Source: Whalleya microplaca (lineage: Eukaryota; Ascomycota; Sordariomycetes; Xylariales; Xylariaceae). Taken from it: DNA of 64,000 nt. The translations under genes were made by a program, and so were the position numbers. A model generated the notes under the pieces. That model was not told where the DNA came from, made no database searches, and saw only the letters and a list, made by a program, of their open reading frames with translations. The stretch covers positions 62,001 to 126,000 of the forward strand of contig MU385767.1 in the NCBI GenBank assembly GCA_022497155.1, given 5' to 3'. Of the stretch, positions 47,096 through 59,619 are shown in pieces. How positions within the stretch are numbered: the first letter of the stretch is position 1; each line of letters starts with the position of its first letter.

Positions 47096-48026
47096 CTTGC
47101 TGGCCAATCTACAGATAGAGAGTTGGGTATGCAATGATCTCATAGCGATTAGTTCTAAGCAAGTTGTAGCGGGGGATGACAAAAAGGGAAGGCCGCAGGT
47201 AGGCCGTACAACGGTGGGATATGCCGGTGACTTTCCTAAAATTATTTGTATTGGGAGTTATTAGTGGTGATGGTGCAACCATATTCGTGGATTTCAGGGG
47301 CAGAAACGGTTTATGATAACCAATTCGTAAAAGTCCCTTTATGGGTTTTTTTTTTAAAAAAAAACAAGGAAATGGTGGACTTGAATAGGTGACCTTTAAA
47401 ATACTGACAAAAAAACAAGCACTCTGAGGGGGCCTATTATGGACTTACCCGACCAGGACCCCGAAAGACCAGATATTCTACACTTATCTCGCCGTCAAGT
47501 TACCACTTGGCCATTGGACCTCGCAGCTCCGGCTGAGAGGAAGGCGTCTTTTTCTAAAATATAACCTTTGCGCACCTGCCTCCTAGGTAGGTACCGTGAG
47601 TTATCTGTACTCCCAGTTCTCTACTGTCCAATGAAGGAATGGCCACATTACGTACGGGCGCATGCAAGACGTTTCCTAATGTGCCCACTCCTCAGCATAT
47701 GCCTTGTCTGCATGTACGATGTTTCATAGAATGCAACGAGAACCACACCACAGACAACAATTTGCAGGCGTGCCCCGCAAAGTTCGATAGATCAGAAAGA
47801 ATTTCCAATACCGGGCTGCAAGGTGACGAAAGTGGTTTTACGGAAGAAGTATCGATGACTTCCGTCAAGGTCAACCGTCCCAAGCCGCTTACATATATCA
47901 GTATGCATGTCAAACCATCCTAACCTAGGGTTATGCCTAGACAAAAAATAGATCAAGTAAGGCTATTTTGACACGAATAGTACTCACTTCCTTGTGGCAA
48001 AACAGCATACGTCTTATATAATAACG
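47096..48026. other. intergenic, no gene seen
   Basis: Contains a T-run/A-run palindrome (47347-47364) and a CCTAGGTAGGTACC motif near 47583. The ORF 47639-47923 (plus) shows no recognisable motif. Confidence 0.5.
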
Positions 48027-50726
48027 ATGAACAACATCGAGCCCCCTCCCAATTCCCCCAACAAGTGGCAGGAATATGCCAATGGTGATGTGGTAACGAC
48101 GGTTCCGTCCAGAGTCAGCCAGAAGAATCCTGATGAGGTAAGCAAGACTCTTCTAGACGCCTTTTCATCGGAGGCTCGCTCATGAAGTGAACCAGCAAAC
48201 CAAGATTCGACGAGATGTATATCTCGACGCACCCACTGCTCTCAGCACGCCTGCAAATAATCTGTACCTGTATACCGATGTTCTTGCATTCACGGAGAAA
48301 GAAACCGTCATCTCACCACCCGCATACGGCTTGATTCAGATAGTGGCGAGGGTCCTCACGGCGGACACTCCAATCAACCTGAAATTTGTCACAGATGGGG
48401 ATGACGGTTGCATGATCTGGATTTATTCGTCCATGCTCGACCAGCCGATCACAGTGTCGAGTGGTACTTCCAAGCCTATCCCCTTAGAGCTGGGTATGGG
48501 GACGGGAAAGACCGGAGTATTCTTAACTGTGCAGCCCAACAAGGTAGATACTGAGTACTATACCGACTTCGCTAAGGTCACGAACGAGGAGTTTCAAGCA
48601 AGTCTAGAAACGCAAATGCGCATCGCTCAAGCGCTGTTCTGGCGTGATGCATCCATCGCTATCTCGCTCTGCGCTTATGTGGCAACCGTTACGGCTCATC
48701 CGCCCGCGCATCCTGAAATAAATGCGCAAGCAGCGGCTCTGGGTCAGCAACTCGCCGCGCAGGCTATGACCGGGCCTAATGCGAGCTATGCTCCTGCTTT
48801 GGTTCTTGAGAGCTACAAGGCCACCGTACATGATGCGCTAGATGCCGTCTCCGATTTTGAAGAGCAGTACCATCGCTTTCAAGACAAAGAGGCCGAATTA
48901 GTTATTCAGAAGCAATCATGGGATGCCATGCTACAGCAGGCCGTGAATAGGAGGCTAGCCCTCAGGTTTCTGAGGGATTCAGCCTTTACCAAATACGCAG
49001 ACGCACAGGAGGTGGCTGGAGAATGCCTCGAGCAGTTTTCCGGTGATACAAAGAAGCTGGATGAAGCGCAGGAAATATTTGATAGGGGCTTAATAGCTTG
49101 GAAGAACTCACAGAACCTTCTCGCCTTCTTTCATATCTTAAAAGGGATCATCGGTACGTCAAATTAGCGGCCATTGCAGTCTTTCCGTGCCGTCCCTTCT
49201 TTTGCTGATGAGTATCCAGACTTCGCATTTGGTATAGGGAAGCTATCTCAAGGCGACCCTGAAGGGTTTCTCGATGCCATCCAAGCCATCGGAGAGGGTA
49301 TCGATGGTGTGAAAGAGGGGAAGCAAACCGAACAGGACGCGTCGCTCAAATCGGAGACCCTGGAGGCGCTTAGAGACTGCATGAAAGCTATCGAAACGAT
49401 ATATCCTGCCGTGGAGGGGGTAGTTCGGGCGGTACACGAGCTCGAAGCCAACCCAGATGCGGACATTCCCTCTATTGCTGACATTTCGGGTAGCAGCCAA
49501 GGCGACGGAAACGCCGCGCTAATTGTAACTCTCGCTGCATGGGATCGGTGGGCCCTGGAATCCGATGACCAGATGCAATTTGCTGTCGACCAAAATATTT
49601 CAGGGGCTAGCGAATATCTCTTGGCGCTGAGGAAGCATACCATCAACGGGAAGCAACTAGCTCAGGTAGAGGCCGAGGTTATCAAGTCAGGGCAAGAGTA
49701 CGTCCAGGCCGAGATGAACGTTGTACTCTGCGACAAAGACATCGAGGCCCTCAAGAAGCTAAGAGATGCCTACACGGGTCAAGAGGATATTTATGAGCAA
49801 GCAAAAGCTAAGTTCTTTGACCGCTTTCTCTCGATGCGAACGAGCCTCGTGATCGAAATGCGCAATCTCGTTTGGGCATACAAGTACTGGGCCTTGGCAG
49901 ACAGTCAGGTTGTCCTCGATTCCGAAAAGTCTACCGCGGACTTTCGTGCAGATCTCTTCTTTATTGATACCGAGGTAGAAACTGCCAACTCGCGATATTC
50001 CACTGACTTCCAACGTACGTCGCCTCTGCATCAATCCTCTTCGAAATAGCTAACTGTCCCCTATAGCGTTCAAATTTATTGTGCATTCCAAGGATGTAAG
50101 CCTGCCTTGGTTCCAGAGTTGCGGTATAATGAGCTGACCAATCTTAGCTCCCGGCTGATTATGGCCAAATGATGGTTCAAGGCCTTCGCAGCGACGCTCA
50201 CAGCGCCAGGTTCACTCTTGCACCCAGCGATGCCCTGAAATTTACTAGCGTCTTCACTTAGGGCTCCCATTTCCGGTTGGACGGTCTGGATGTAGTCTTG
50301 CGCGGAGCAGTCCCTACGCCGGACGCAATACAGGATGAAAAGGCCACGGTAGATATACAAATATCGACATCGGGTGTCTATGCAGATATTGAAGACGGAG
50401 ACATCTTCCACTTTACAAGCCTCCCCAGGAGCGTACGGTTCTTGTATGATATCACCGAATCGGGCGATCAAGGCGATACGCAGATTTATGGTTCTTGGCC
50501 AAGTGCAGACCATGCAAAGCCCACTCCACTTACCCAATGGACGATAAAGCTGCGGCACCCCGAGCGGCTCGACTTAAGCGGATTGACTGGAGTCGATTTG
50601 CTATGGACAGGCAATGCACGCTTCGAGGATGCGAGTAGCGCCAGGAGGAGAGGTATACGAAAGAGGAATATAGCTGGAAAAGCGGTAGCCAGGGTGAACC
50701 AGAGTGGTAAAATGCAGAAGACGTGA
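48027..50726 (+). pseudogene. large helical protein gene with an in-frame TAG (nonsense mutation, read-through or error)
   Basis: Deduced exons: 48027-48137, 48196-49153, 49220-50014, 50067-50095 and 50148-50726. The frame is continuous except for TAG at 50259-50261. Up to that stop the product is 668 aa. The same frame then continues for 154 more codons with coding character. The N-terminal 170 residues look beta-rich. The centre (about 190-570) is long amphipathic helices and coiled-coil-like segments. The C-terminal part beyond the stop has FRLDGLDVVLRGA, ISTSGVYADIEDGD, FHFTSLPRSVRFLYD and LTQWTIKL, a beta-sandwich-like tail. A helical body with a beta tail is seen in some pore-forming and Tc-type toxins, but I cannot name a family. 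A CAG-to-TAG change lies in the CpA context favoured by RIP. Losing the whole tail would probably inactivate it. Described only; no repaired version is given. Confidence 0.6.
50259..50261 (+). other. in-frame TAG inside the helical protein gene
   Basis: Codon frame from 50148 reads ...ACT TAG GGC... with coding-like sequence on both sides. No splice pair that removes the TAG keeps the frame without also deleting well-formed coding sequence. The best such intron would be 50175-50261 with a weak GTTCAA donor. Confidence 0.8.
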
Positions 50727-51690
50727 GCGTTTCCATATATAGGAGCTATGTCAGAGGCAAATACTGGTCCTTTGATTATCATCTTGTACTTGTCAATAAT
50801 TTTCTCTTACCAGAACAATGCAGTATATCCTTAAATGGCCATGCGCAATAGACTACCTAACCTTGCAAGCAAACATGAGAACTCTCTTTGCCCAACTTTG
50901 CAAGGCCATAGTGTTAGTAACGTTTATGCCACCAAGGGATCTAAGGACATGGATAGGAAAACACTGCAAGGATGATATGGTTTCTTCAGGCACATATTAA
51001 CTCATAAGCCTTTTATTCTCAGACCGATAAGTACTCCTCTTTATTAGGTGATTGGGTCACCGTTACAAAATTGATTATCCTGCAATCTTTCAACGAGTTT
51101 TTCCTTTTTTATTTCACTTTAATTTGAATTTCTTTTCCCCCTCTTCTCTCCAACGTGATGTAGAAACACTTGCTAATGGCTATGATAAAAGGATACTAAG
51201 AGTAGCAGTTCAGAAATTTGTCACATAGACAATAAATGACTCCTTATATATCACGACATGGTCTGGCAATGGAAGTCTAGCTATTGTATTCTGATTGCTG
51301 TTGACCTTGTCACAGCAATTATAGGCTGCGCACTATCTCACTTATATAGAGAACAAGAACGTCTTTTATACAAAGAGCCTTCTTATTTCACGGCCAAGAT
51401 ATTAAAGTCATATCAGATTAACAAGTTTGATGACGTTTGTATGCAAGGAAACATGCAATCTGACATGGCTACACAACTCATGAGTGACGATGTACTTCTT
51501 TGTCTCCACGACGACTAGTCATACGGGAACATCATCCAAAAATTCTCTGTCATCGAGGAGTCAGGACCCTGGCGAAATGAAACATAAATACCAACAGCAT
51601 GGCCATGATCTTCAAATACTAAACTCCGCAATTACTTATTCTACCACTACCTTCATACATACACTTTGCACAACAAATACTGATATCACC
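50727..51690. other. intergenic, no clear gene
   Basis: AT-rich. The ORF 51258-51518 (plus, 86 codons) opens with a possible membrane or signal segment (YCILIAVDLVTAIIGCAL) but has no other support. The last 100 bases should be the promoter of the next gene. Confidence 0.45.
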
Positions 51691-52268
51691 ATGTCCAGCA
51701 GCACAGGACAGGCGGGGACTTCGAAGGAGTCTGCCCCAGCAACAGCGTATATCCTATACCTCCAACCTTCTCACAGCACACTGACAATTTTATAGCAGCG
51801 GCAGCGCTGGTGCGGGGGCCAGCACTAGCCAGGCCTCGACCTCCGGAGCCGGGTGAGTACCCCGAGTTGTGCGAGGGATATGAATTCTGACAAGTAAAAA
51901 GATCCAGCGGGCAGAAGAAGAAGTCCCCAAGACCCATCTCCATGCAAGTCGTCCGCCAGAACTTCGATTTTGACTCTACCGGCATAGACGGGCCTCCTAA
52001 GCCTGATATGCGTCTTCCTCGGGAGGGTTCTTCGAGCTCCAGCTCGCAAACGCCCGCCGTGCCACGGGGACCCGTCCCACCCTTCGAGCCTGGCCCCATC
52101 ACGAGGAACTTCGAGTGCTTCGATTACGACAGCGAGGAACAGCGTGCTGCTCAAGCGCGTGCTGCCCAGGCTGCGGCCCCGGCCGCCGCGTCCGGGTCCG
52201 GGTCTTCGACCGCTGGATGCCTGGATTGCCTGAGGGCTGCGACGAGATGCTTCCGCCATCGGTCATAG
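51691..52268 (+). CDS. small low-complexity protein, Ser/Ala/Pro-rich
   Basis: Three deduced exons, 51691-51746, 51796-51852 and 51902-52268, joined by two 49-nt introns (GTATAT...TATAG and GTGAGT...AAAAG), give 159 aa in one frame. The N-terminal 50 residues are almost only S, T, G and A. A basic patch GQKKKSPRPI follows, then VVRQNFDFDSTGIDGPPKPDMRL, a Pro-rich stretch, FECFDYDSEEQ, an Ala-rich run and a Cys-containing end (GCLDCLRAATRCFRHRS). There is no signal peptide and no recognised domain. The last exon is clearly coding (GC3-rich), and the small exons fit by phase. Function unknown. Confidence 0.55.
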
Positions 52269-52861
52269 TTGCGACGTGAGGTGCCTAGCCCTTGTTGCCA
52301 AGGGCCGGGTAGCATGAGCGACTGTTTGTCTCGATTTGCTCTCACAAATTGGTAAAACTGGGAGTAGTTTTGCTTGCTTGGATGCTACGCTTTGTTTTCG
52401 CTGGGGATAATGAACGCTTGTAGTTAATACGATTGTTTCTCGCCCTAGTTCTGTGCCAATTATTGTAGACATGCACTTGTAGCAATGGAAGATTTCGATA
52501 TGGATTCGGTCTCAGGGGTAAGGCCGTCCTTCATGCGGTAACTTCCATAAGTTAACATCGAACGAGCTGTGAATAATGTGGAAGAAAGTCAAATCACATT
52601 AGAAATATCGATAGAAAGTGATGAACCAGGATATTGCACCGGGTCTTCCCATCACGAATGCCTAGAATATAATACATATTGATATATAGAAGCTCACTTC
52701 CAACTAAGCTGATATAAACTCGACATAGCACCCCTGACTCCCTACTGAACGCACTAGTTATCCATCCAATAAACCGCGCCCTTTAAAAACAAAAGTCAAC
52801 AATCATAATCCAAACCCCCAAAACCCCATCGAGCACATACATACCTAGGTACACAGTCCAC
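52269..52861. other. intergenic between convergent genes
   Basis: Nothing recognisable except an ACCTAGGT palindrome near 52848 at the 3' end of the next gene. Confidence 0.5.
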
Positions 52862-53146
52862 CTAGCACTTAGGCAAGAAATCGATAGCCTCTTCCCCGAT
52901 CCCATGGTGGGCCAGGCAAGTGGCGCACGAGTTCCGCTGCAGCTGGTAGTCGGCGTCGGGCCCACACTGCACGCCGACGTACTTCTTCTCCAGCATCGCA
53001 TTGTTGCAGATGTCGAAGCAGGGACCCACCACGCACCCCATGTCGCAGCGCGCCGATAGCTGCGCGCCCGTGATCGCGAGGCCGGTGCTCGTGCGCGGGA
53101 GGCCGAGCGCGAGGGCGAGGATGGAGATGGGGGTGGAGATTTGCAT
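52862..53146 (-). CDS. small secreted eight-cysteine protein
   Basis: Intronless, 94 aa, minus strand, ATG 53144-53146. Residues 1-22 are a signal peptide (ISILALALGL core). The mature part of about 70 residues has eight cysteines in the order C-x3-C-x4-C-x3-C, then C, then C-x2-C, and a C-terminal Cys as the last residue. That is enough for four disulphides. This is the form of fungal secreted effectors and defensin-like proteins. I recognise no specific family. GC3 is high, unlike the surrounding DNA, so it is under coding selection. Confidence 0.75.
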   Translation of the reverse strand: MQISTPISILALALGLPRTSTGLAITGAQLSARCDMGCVVGPCFDICNNAMLEKKYVGVQCGPDADYQLQRNSCATCLAHHGIGEEAIDFLPKC

Positions 53147-53965
53147 GGTGTATGGTTGATAGAGGAGATAGTTGTGTGAGGCTGTCTTTATGGCTGGATG
53201 GATAGATGGTGTGAGGTCTGGCGGAAGAGTATGCTAACTAAATGAGTGACGTGCCAGGTTGATGTAGATATTGTTGAAGTAGGTGCTGATGCGGATGAGC
53301 TGTTGAGCACTAGAGATTCCGACGGGAGTTTGACATCTTATATATATTTATCAGGCCCTGGTTCTAATGGTAGAGTGTCCTGGATATGTTGGAAGATGTT
53401 GGAAGATGTTTGCTTGTCGTGAAATGAGATAATAGAAGACGAAGAATGTACATGGTGATCCCCTGTACTTCATCCCTTAATAGTAAGAAATACTGATGAA
53501 TGTTGATTACAGGCATTTATTAGACACAGATTTCAGACGCAGCATGGATTATCTCAATAATCCCGATTCGACGAACTGTAGTATGAATCATCCAAGAAGG
53601 AATAGGGACTTAAACTCTAAGGTTCCTTCATGGTAGGAGGACCTACTCATAAACTGTAACGATGCTATCCTTCCGAGGAATGGTACTATGCACTGTGCCG
53701 TTCACACACATCTCATATGAGCAGGTTGCAGATATCTTTTCCTAGGCGAAAAACCCTGAGTTATCTCATGGTTAATCTAGAATGGATGCAAAATATGGGG
53801 ATGCTACTGTTAATTATACCGCAACGGTGAGGTTTGGAGGAATGCTACTATGTGCTGTGCCGTTGAAACAAGCTCTTATGTTAGTCAGTTGGAATTGTGA
53901 ATAGGATGCTTGTTGGGCATTATGCATATGATATGGTATTTGAAATATCTTGTTATATGCATAAC

Positions 53966-54168
53966 GTCAGTATCACAGTTACAGTGTGTACAAAGATCAT
54001 TTAGGTGCTGCCGTGATCACTCTAGTAAAATTGTGTCAAGATCTAAGATCCGAAGGATCTTCTAGTTACAGAAGATCTCTTTTAAGCCTATGGATCTCGG
54101 AGCAATATTGCTCCGAGATCCATAGGCTTAAAAGAGATCTTTAATACCCATATTATCGTGACAGTCAG
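53966..54168 (+). mobile_element. short dispersed element, copy 3 (193 bp, with 5-bp target-site duplication and internal palindrome)
   Basis: The element 53971-54163 is flanked by GTCAG direct repeats (53966-53970 and 54164-54168). Ends are TATCACAGTTACAGTGTG and ATTATCGTGACA. It shares ATCATTTAGGTGCTGCCGTG with copy 2 and, in complement, with copy 1. It is longer than the others because of the palindrome at 54072-54141. Confidence 0.7.
54072..54141. repeat. 70-bp perfect palindrome
   Basis: Two 35-base arms, centred on CAATATTG (54103-54110), are exact complements and begin AAGATCTCTTTTAAGCC. There is no unpaired loop. Confidence 0.95.
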
Positions 54169-55098
54169 CCTGTGCCGCATTTTCGACTCCGCGCCGCGAT
54201 TGTGATGATAATCTTCATCTGCTCCCATTCCCCGGAGCACTGAAGTCAAAGTAATAAATCGTACGGGGTCTATGCAGGTCTTGCTAATTTAGGGAGCTTG
54301 TGAACCGATGTGAGTTGCACCTATTAGCGGCCATAGAGTGATACCCATACTATATATACTACACGGTAACTAGTCCCTTGCAGAGTAGCCCTTTTATCAT
54401 ATATCGTGTCTGCTCACTGTTGCGATAGAGAAAACTCTGGGTGCTAACCACTACATAAACTGATCTCCTCTAGGACTAGGGCTTGCCATATAGGTGTATA
54501 TCAGGTGTCATGTCACTAGTTGCAAGGCTGCTGATCTTAGGGAACGACCTGCTAGTTCAGAAGTGCCATAAGACTTATGTGATGTAGGGATCTGAATTGA
54601 ATGCGTTGAGATATAAGAGATAATTGCTAGAAGGGCGAATAAAGGTTTTGACAATTGCTCCCTGGATTCATAATTCATCAAGCAATAGGTAGAACTACCC
54701 GATTGGTGAATAGATCAGGTTCATTGCATATCCCCACTGACCAAAGACGGGCCAGAGGGATTATCCCGGCCAACATGTTCCAATATAAAACATACAAGCT
54801 ATACCTAGCTAGTTGAAAGATCAATGCTATTACAGCATCTGCTCGTTATACGGTTAGATTATGTATATCATGTCACATAGTTTTGGTATCAGCAGAGGGC
54901 TACTCTGCTGGAGAACGAAGCACATGTAGAAGCAAGTGGCAGTCAACGGGCATCGTGGCTAATGACTCAATTCATTGCAGGTCATTATCTGAGAATTCAT
55001 GCCGAAAACCGTTGTCATGCAAGTGAAACCATTTCCGAAGACTTTCCGAAGACCGTTTTCTTCCCAGACCCCATTCCCTAAGACACCAAACAAAGCAT

Positions 55099-55794
55099 TT
55101 ACGTAGCCTTGGCAGTCTGGGTGGGCGTCACCTTCTTGCCATCCTTGTTGTAGCGCACACGCGGCGGGGGAGCACGGTTGCGTCGGCCCACGCGCGACCG
55201 GACACTGTAGAACTTGTCAGCAATTACCACTCTGTAGATCTAGGGGGGACAGCGGAGGGGGTGTAGGCGAGGTTCAACCAAGGCTCATCTCATCGTGCAT
55301 ACGCAGCTTTGGAGATAAAGCGCATAGTCTCTCCCTCGCGGGATGACGTACCGGACAATCTTGCCGTGGATGGCGCAAGAGACGCAGTACTGCAGCTTGA
55401 GGTACATCTTGGGAACCGTGTACTCGGAGAAGACGGAGGCGTCCGAGATATCACCTGTATCGTAAGAGTCAGTGAAAACCATTCTACCCCCATATCAATT
55501 GCAATTGCAACTTGGAAACCACTATATAAGTGGTAGGCTTGGAGAGGGTATATTCGTCGTGGGGAGGTTTGTTTAGACATACGGATGGCGGCAGACTCGA
55601 CCATGTTGCGGATGGTGAATCTCTTGATGGCCTTGTCCTTGGGGGTGCATCGCGAGCAGTTGCTGCATCGGATGGGCTTGACGTGGCCACGGCCCTTCTT
55701 GTTGCGGCCGCTGTGAGGTTGAGGTTAGTATTTTGTCCGCCATCTACTCTTGCATCTAGGGCATCGCATACTTGTTCTTTCTCTTCTTGACCAT
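55099..55794 (-). CDS. RPS26: 40S ribosomal protein eS26
   Basis: Four exons on the minus strand: 55772-55794, 55583-55710, 55352-55454 and 55099-55204 (introns 61, 128 and 147 nt), giving 119 aa, the expected length. It starts [17 protein letters not shown]. The zinc-binding cysteines are in RCSNCSRC and in [13 protein letters not shown], with [19 protein letters not shown] between and [18 protein letters not shown] near the end. eS26 sits at the mRNA exit channel of the small subunit. The intron-rich, short first exon (seven codons plus two bases) is typical of fungal ribosomal protein genes. It is divergent from the ubiquitin-eS31 gene. Confidence 0.96.
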
Positions 55795-57091
<1,297 letters not shown>

Positions 57092-58188
57092 ACGGGACCT
57101 GTTCACTGACTGCTCGGTTGGCATGGGTTTAGGGACTCGGAAAAACTGAAGCGGGATGATATGGATTCATGGACTCATAGTGTGACATAGATCACCTTTG
57201 CTAGTACCAATGCACGTCGATTACGAATAATTTCCGGTGTTTGACTTTGCCGCTGTAAAGTTTGCAACCAAGCGAATTCATGAGGCTTGGGTAACATGAT
57301 CTGTGACTCGATATGACTGGCATGGAAGATACATATGTCCCCGGGGGCTTGCATGCATGCATTGCTCACCATTCACCAAGCCACGTTTTTGTTTGTTCAA
57401 AGTATTCGTGTTCTCCATCGAGCTTGTTATGGTTCCTCGGATGAAGCCACCCCCATTCATTCCATGTTACCGAGTCCCCGGATCAATACATGAAAACAGA
57501 CTTTACTCCAATTCAGAACAGCAGTGATTGATTGGGTGTTCTAAGTGGCGATGGAAACAGTTGTTATTATTGTGTGGTCTAGCCATCTTCATTCATGACC
57601 TTGACAAGGGAATCAATCCCGATGACTATGAGTGTCATGCTGCTGTATTCAAAGATGCTACGAAATACTGGGCCGAATCAATCTATATATGCAAAGATGT
57701 ATGATTTCGGCAAGTTTGGCCTTGCTAACTCAACCAGCGACGCGGTTTGGTGGTTAGAGGTTCTCGTTAGATGTCGAGCTATAGTGAAATATCTTCATGG
57801 ATCATATGCAAACCCAACACATTCTGTACAGATTTCTACTTGCTCCGACACGAGACAGACTCGGGGTCCATGAGTGACAACATGGTACTTCTACCGTACT
57901 TGATCCGACGTTGTATATTCTATACAACAGATCACGCAAACAACCACAGTGACTAACTTACCAATGTATTTGCTACGACCGCCGGACGGCGGTCGTTCTG
58001 CTGACGAGTATATATAGACCAGCAATAGCGACCGCTCTCATGCCATCCGAACCACAGATATCTACCATACTGACACCATAACACACCCATATACACACAA
58101 ACCTCTCTGACCATACAACGCGCAGGAGCGAATATATACGCGGCGCGAACATATACGCATGCGCATCGCTATAAAGGGAACCTATACG
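57092..58188. other. intergenic; promoter of the first six-Cys gene
   Basis: No gene seen. A perfect inverted repeat ACGACCGCC/GGCGGTCGT lies at 57975-57996, followed at about 58010 by a TATATATA box. The sequence from the repeat to the ATG resembles the promoter of the second six-Cys gene (59380-59500). Confidence 0.5.
57975..57996. promoter_or_regulatory. 22-bp inverted repeat, possible zinc-cluster factor site
   Basis: 9-bp arms around GGAC. The CCG...CGG half sites in inverted order are what Zn2Cys6 activators bind. It lies 15-40 bases upstream of TATATATA. This is an inference from sequence alone. Confidence 0.35.
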
Positions 58189-58398
58189 ATGTGTCTTGAA
58201 AAGATATTCCAGGCCTGGTGCCCACACGGCAACCACTGGATCGAAAACACGCGTTACAGCGAGATTGAGCGCTGCCCTCGATACGTCCCGTTCAAAAAAT
58301 GCGTGAATCATTCCGAATCGGCGACCCTCAAGGCCGGTACGTTCGACTGCAGGTCATGCCTCGTAAAGGAGAGAGAGAAGATGGCCGTAAAGAAATAG
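58189..58398 (+). CDS. six-cysteine WC-P-x-G-x-HWIE family protein, copy 1
   Basis: Intronless, 69 aa, ATG 58189 (an upstream in-frame extension is 5' UTR-like). Cysteines at 2, 11, 29, 38, 54 and 57, identical in spacing to copy 2. The motif AWCPHGNHWIENTRYSEIE is nearly shared with copy 2, and the end is FDCRSCLVKE. There is no signal peptide, so an intracellular, perhaps metal-binding, protein is more likely than a disulphide-rich secreted one. The C-terminus is short and basic, where copy 2 has an acidic tail. I recognise no named family. Confidence 0.65.
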   Translation: MCLEKIFQAWCPHGNHWIENTRYSEIERCPRYVPFKKCVNHSESATLKAGTFDCRSCLVKEREKMAVKK

Positions 58399-59619
58399 GG
58401 GATTGGGTGCGTAATGGCGTGGTTTCGATGATGTGAATGGGCTTCGTTCGTTCTAATGTCCTCCCGTACCGCGAGTACGATCGGAGGTGCCGCTCTTTGG
58501 ACCGTTGGAAACAATCAGGATAATAATCATAATCATAATCATCATCGAAGTTGTTGCGCTCGTATACCTAAACTAAGGTGACATGTAGTGTGAGCTTGTC
58601 TTGAAGCGAGAATTTAGTTAATTTTATCTCGTGGATGTTCTTTGGCTGCTAAACCAGCGGCAAATAACTCTTGCCCTCGAGGAGAGCAGTTGAGTTGAGG
58701 ACAAGCTTGTCGATATTTTTCACGGAATAATGATGGATATAGTGACTTGATTAATGTAAGGAAAAGCTATAGGAAGGTAGTAAAGCCCCTTATATATACA
58801 TATATAGGCGGTCGGCTATACGTAGGCTCATACAACCTTAAGCCCTATAGTGTATATCTTAATAACGTTGCCATATTTTTATCAGGAGGTTATGAAATAT
58901 TAGGCTATTTAATTTAAGGGATATTTATACGTAATAATACATAATTTTGATAAATCGTATTTGCTGGTATAATCCATGGAATAGGAAGTTTGTTAATCGC
59001 CTTGCTATCAGTGAAATGGATTCTCGTCTACTAATATTAGATAGCTACACCTGAAAAATGTTAAAATATAGGGATAATGAGACTGACTGGCCTGAGGTTC
59101 AGCTATCTAGAGTGGTGGGTAGCCTGCTATACATACACAATGCTACTTATGTTGCCTTGTACCGTACCACCCGTTGACCCTCAGATGAACGGTACATTCT
59201 GTAGATACAGCCTCCTGTTTGCAAAGACGTAAGACAGAATCTAGTCCTATAAGTGGCAAAAAAGTGACTGCACTGTGACTGTACTCTGTTGGTGAGAGCT
59301 GGGCAATCAAGTCATCCTATGATACCTCGCTTGCTATTCATAGTTTCCATAGGTATTTGCTTCGATAATATTGGATGATCCTGCACAACAAGTGACGCGG
59401 ACAACCCCAGTGAATGACTTGCCAATTGGTATGTTACAACTATATATACCTACGGCAAGAACAGCGACTGCTCTCATTCCCACCTCAACTACACATACCC
59501 ATCTGCTATTGTTACACGCACAACACAGCCTACCCATACATACACCTACAAAAAGCTCAATCAACAACTACCCACCAGAACCCCTGTACCTACACCCACA
59601 AAAGAAAACTACCTCCAAG
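58399..59619. other. intergenic; duplicated flanks of the six-Cys genes
   Basis: 58606-58720 (TTAATTTTATCTCGTGGATG ... GAGGACAAGCT) matches 60130-60225 downstream of copy 2, showing that the duplicated unit includes the 3' flank. A degenerate repeat copy lies at about 59072-59165. TATATATACC near 59440 is the probable TATA box of copy 2. Confidence 0.5.
59072..59165 (+). repeat. degenerate dispersed repeat, copy B
   Basis: Partner of 19355-19455. This copy is the more GC-rich, less mutated one. Confidence 0.45.

Larger units (their letters stand above)
53147..55098. other. AT-rich gene-poor stretch with dispersed element
   Basis: No gene seen. GGAAGATGTTGGAAGATGTT tandem words near 53390-53412 and element copy 3 (53971-54163) with its 70-bp palindrome are the visible structures. 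Confidence 0.5.
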
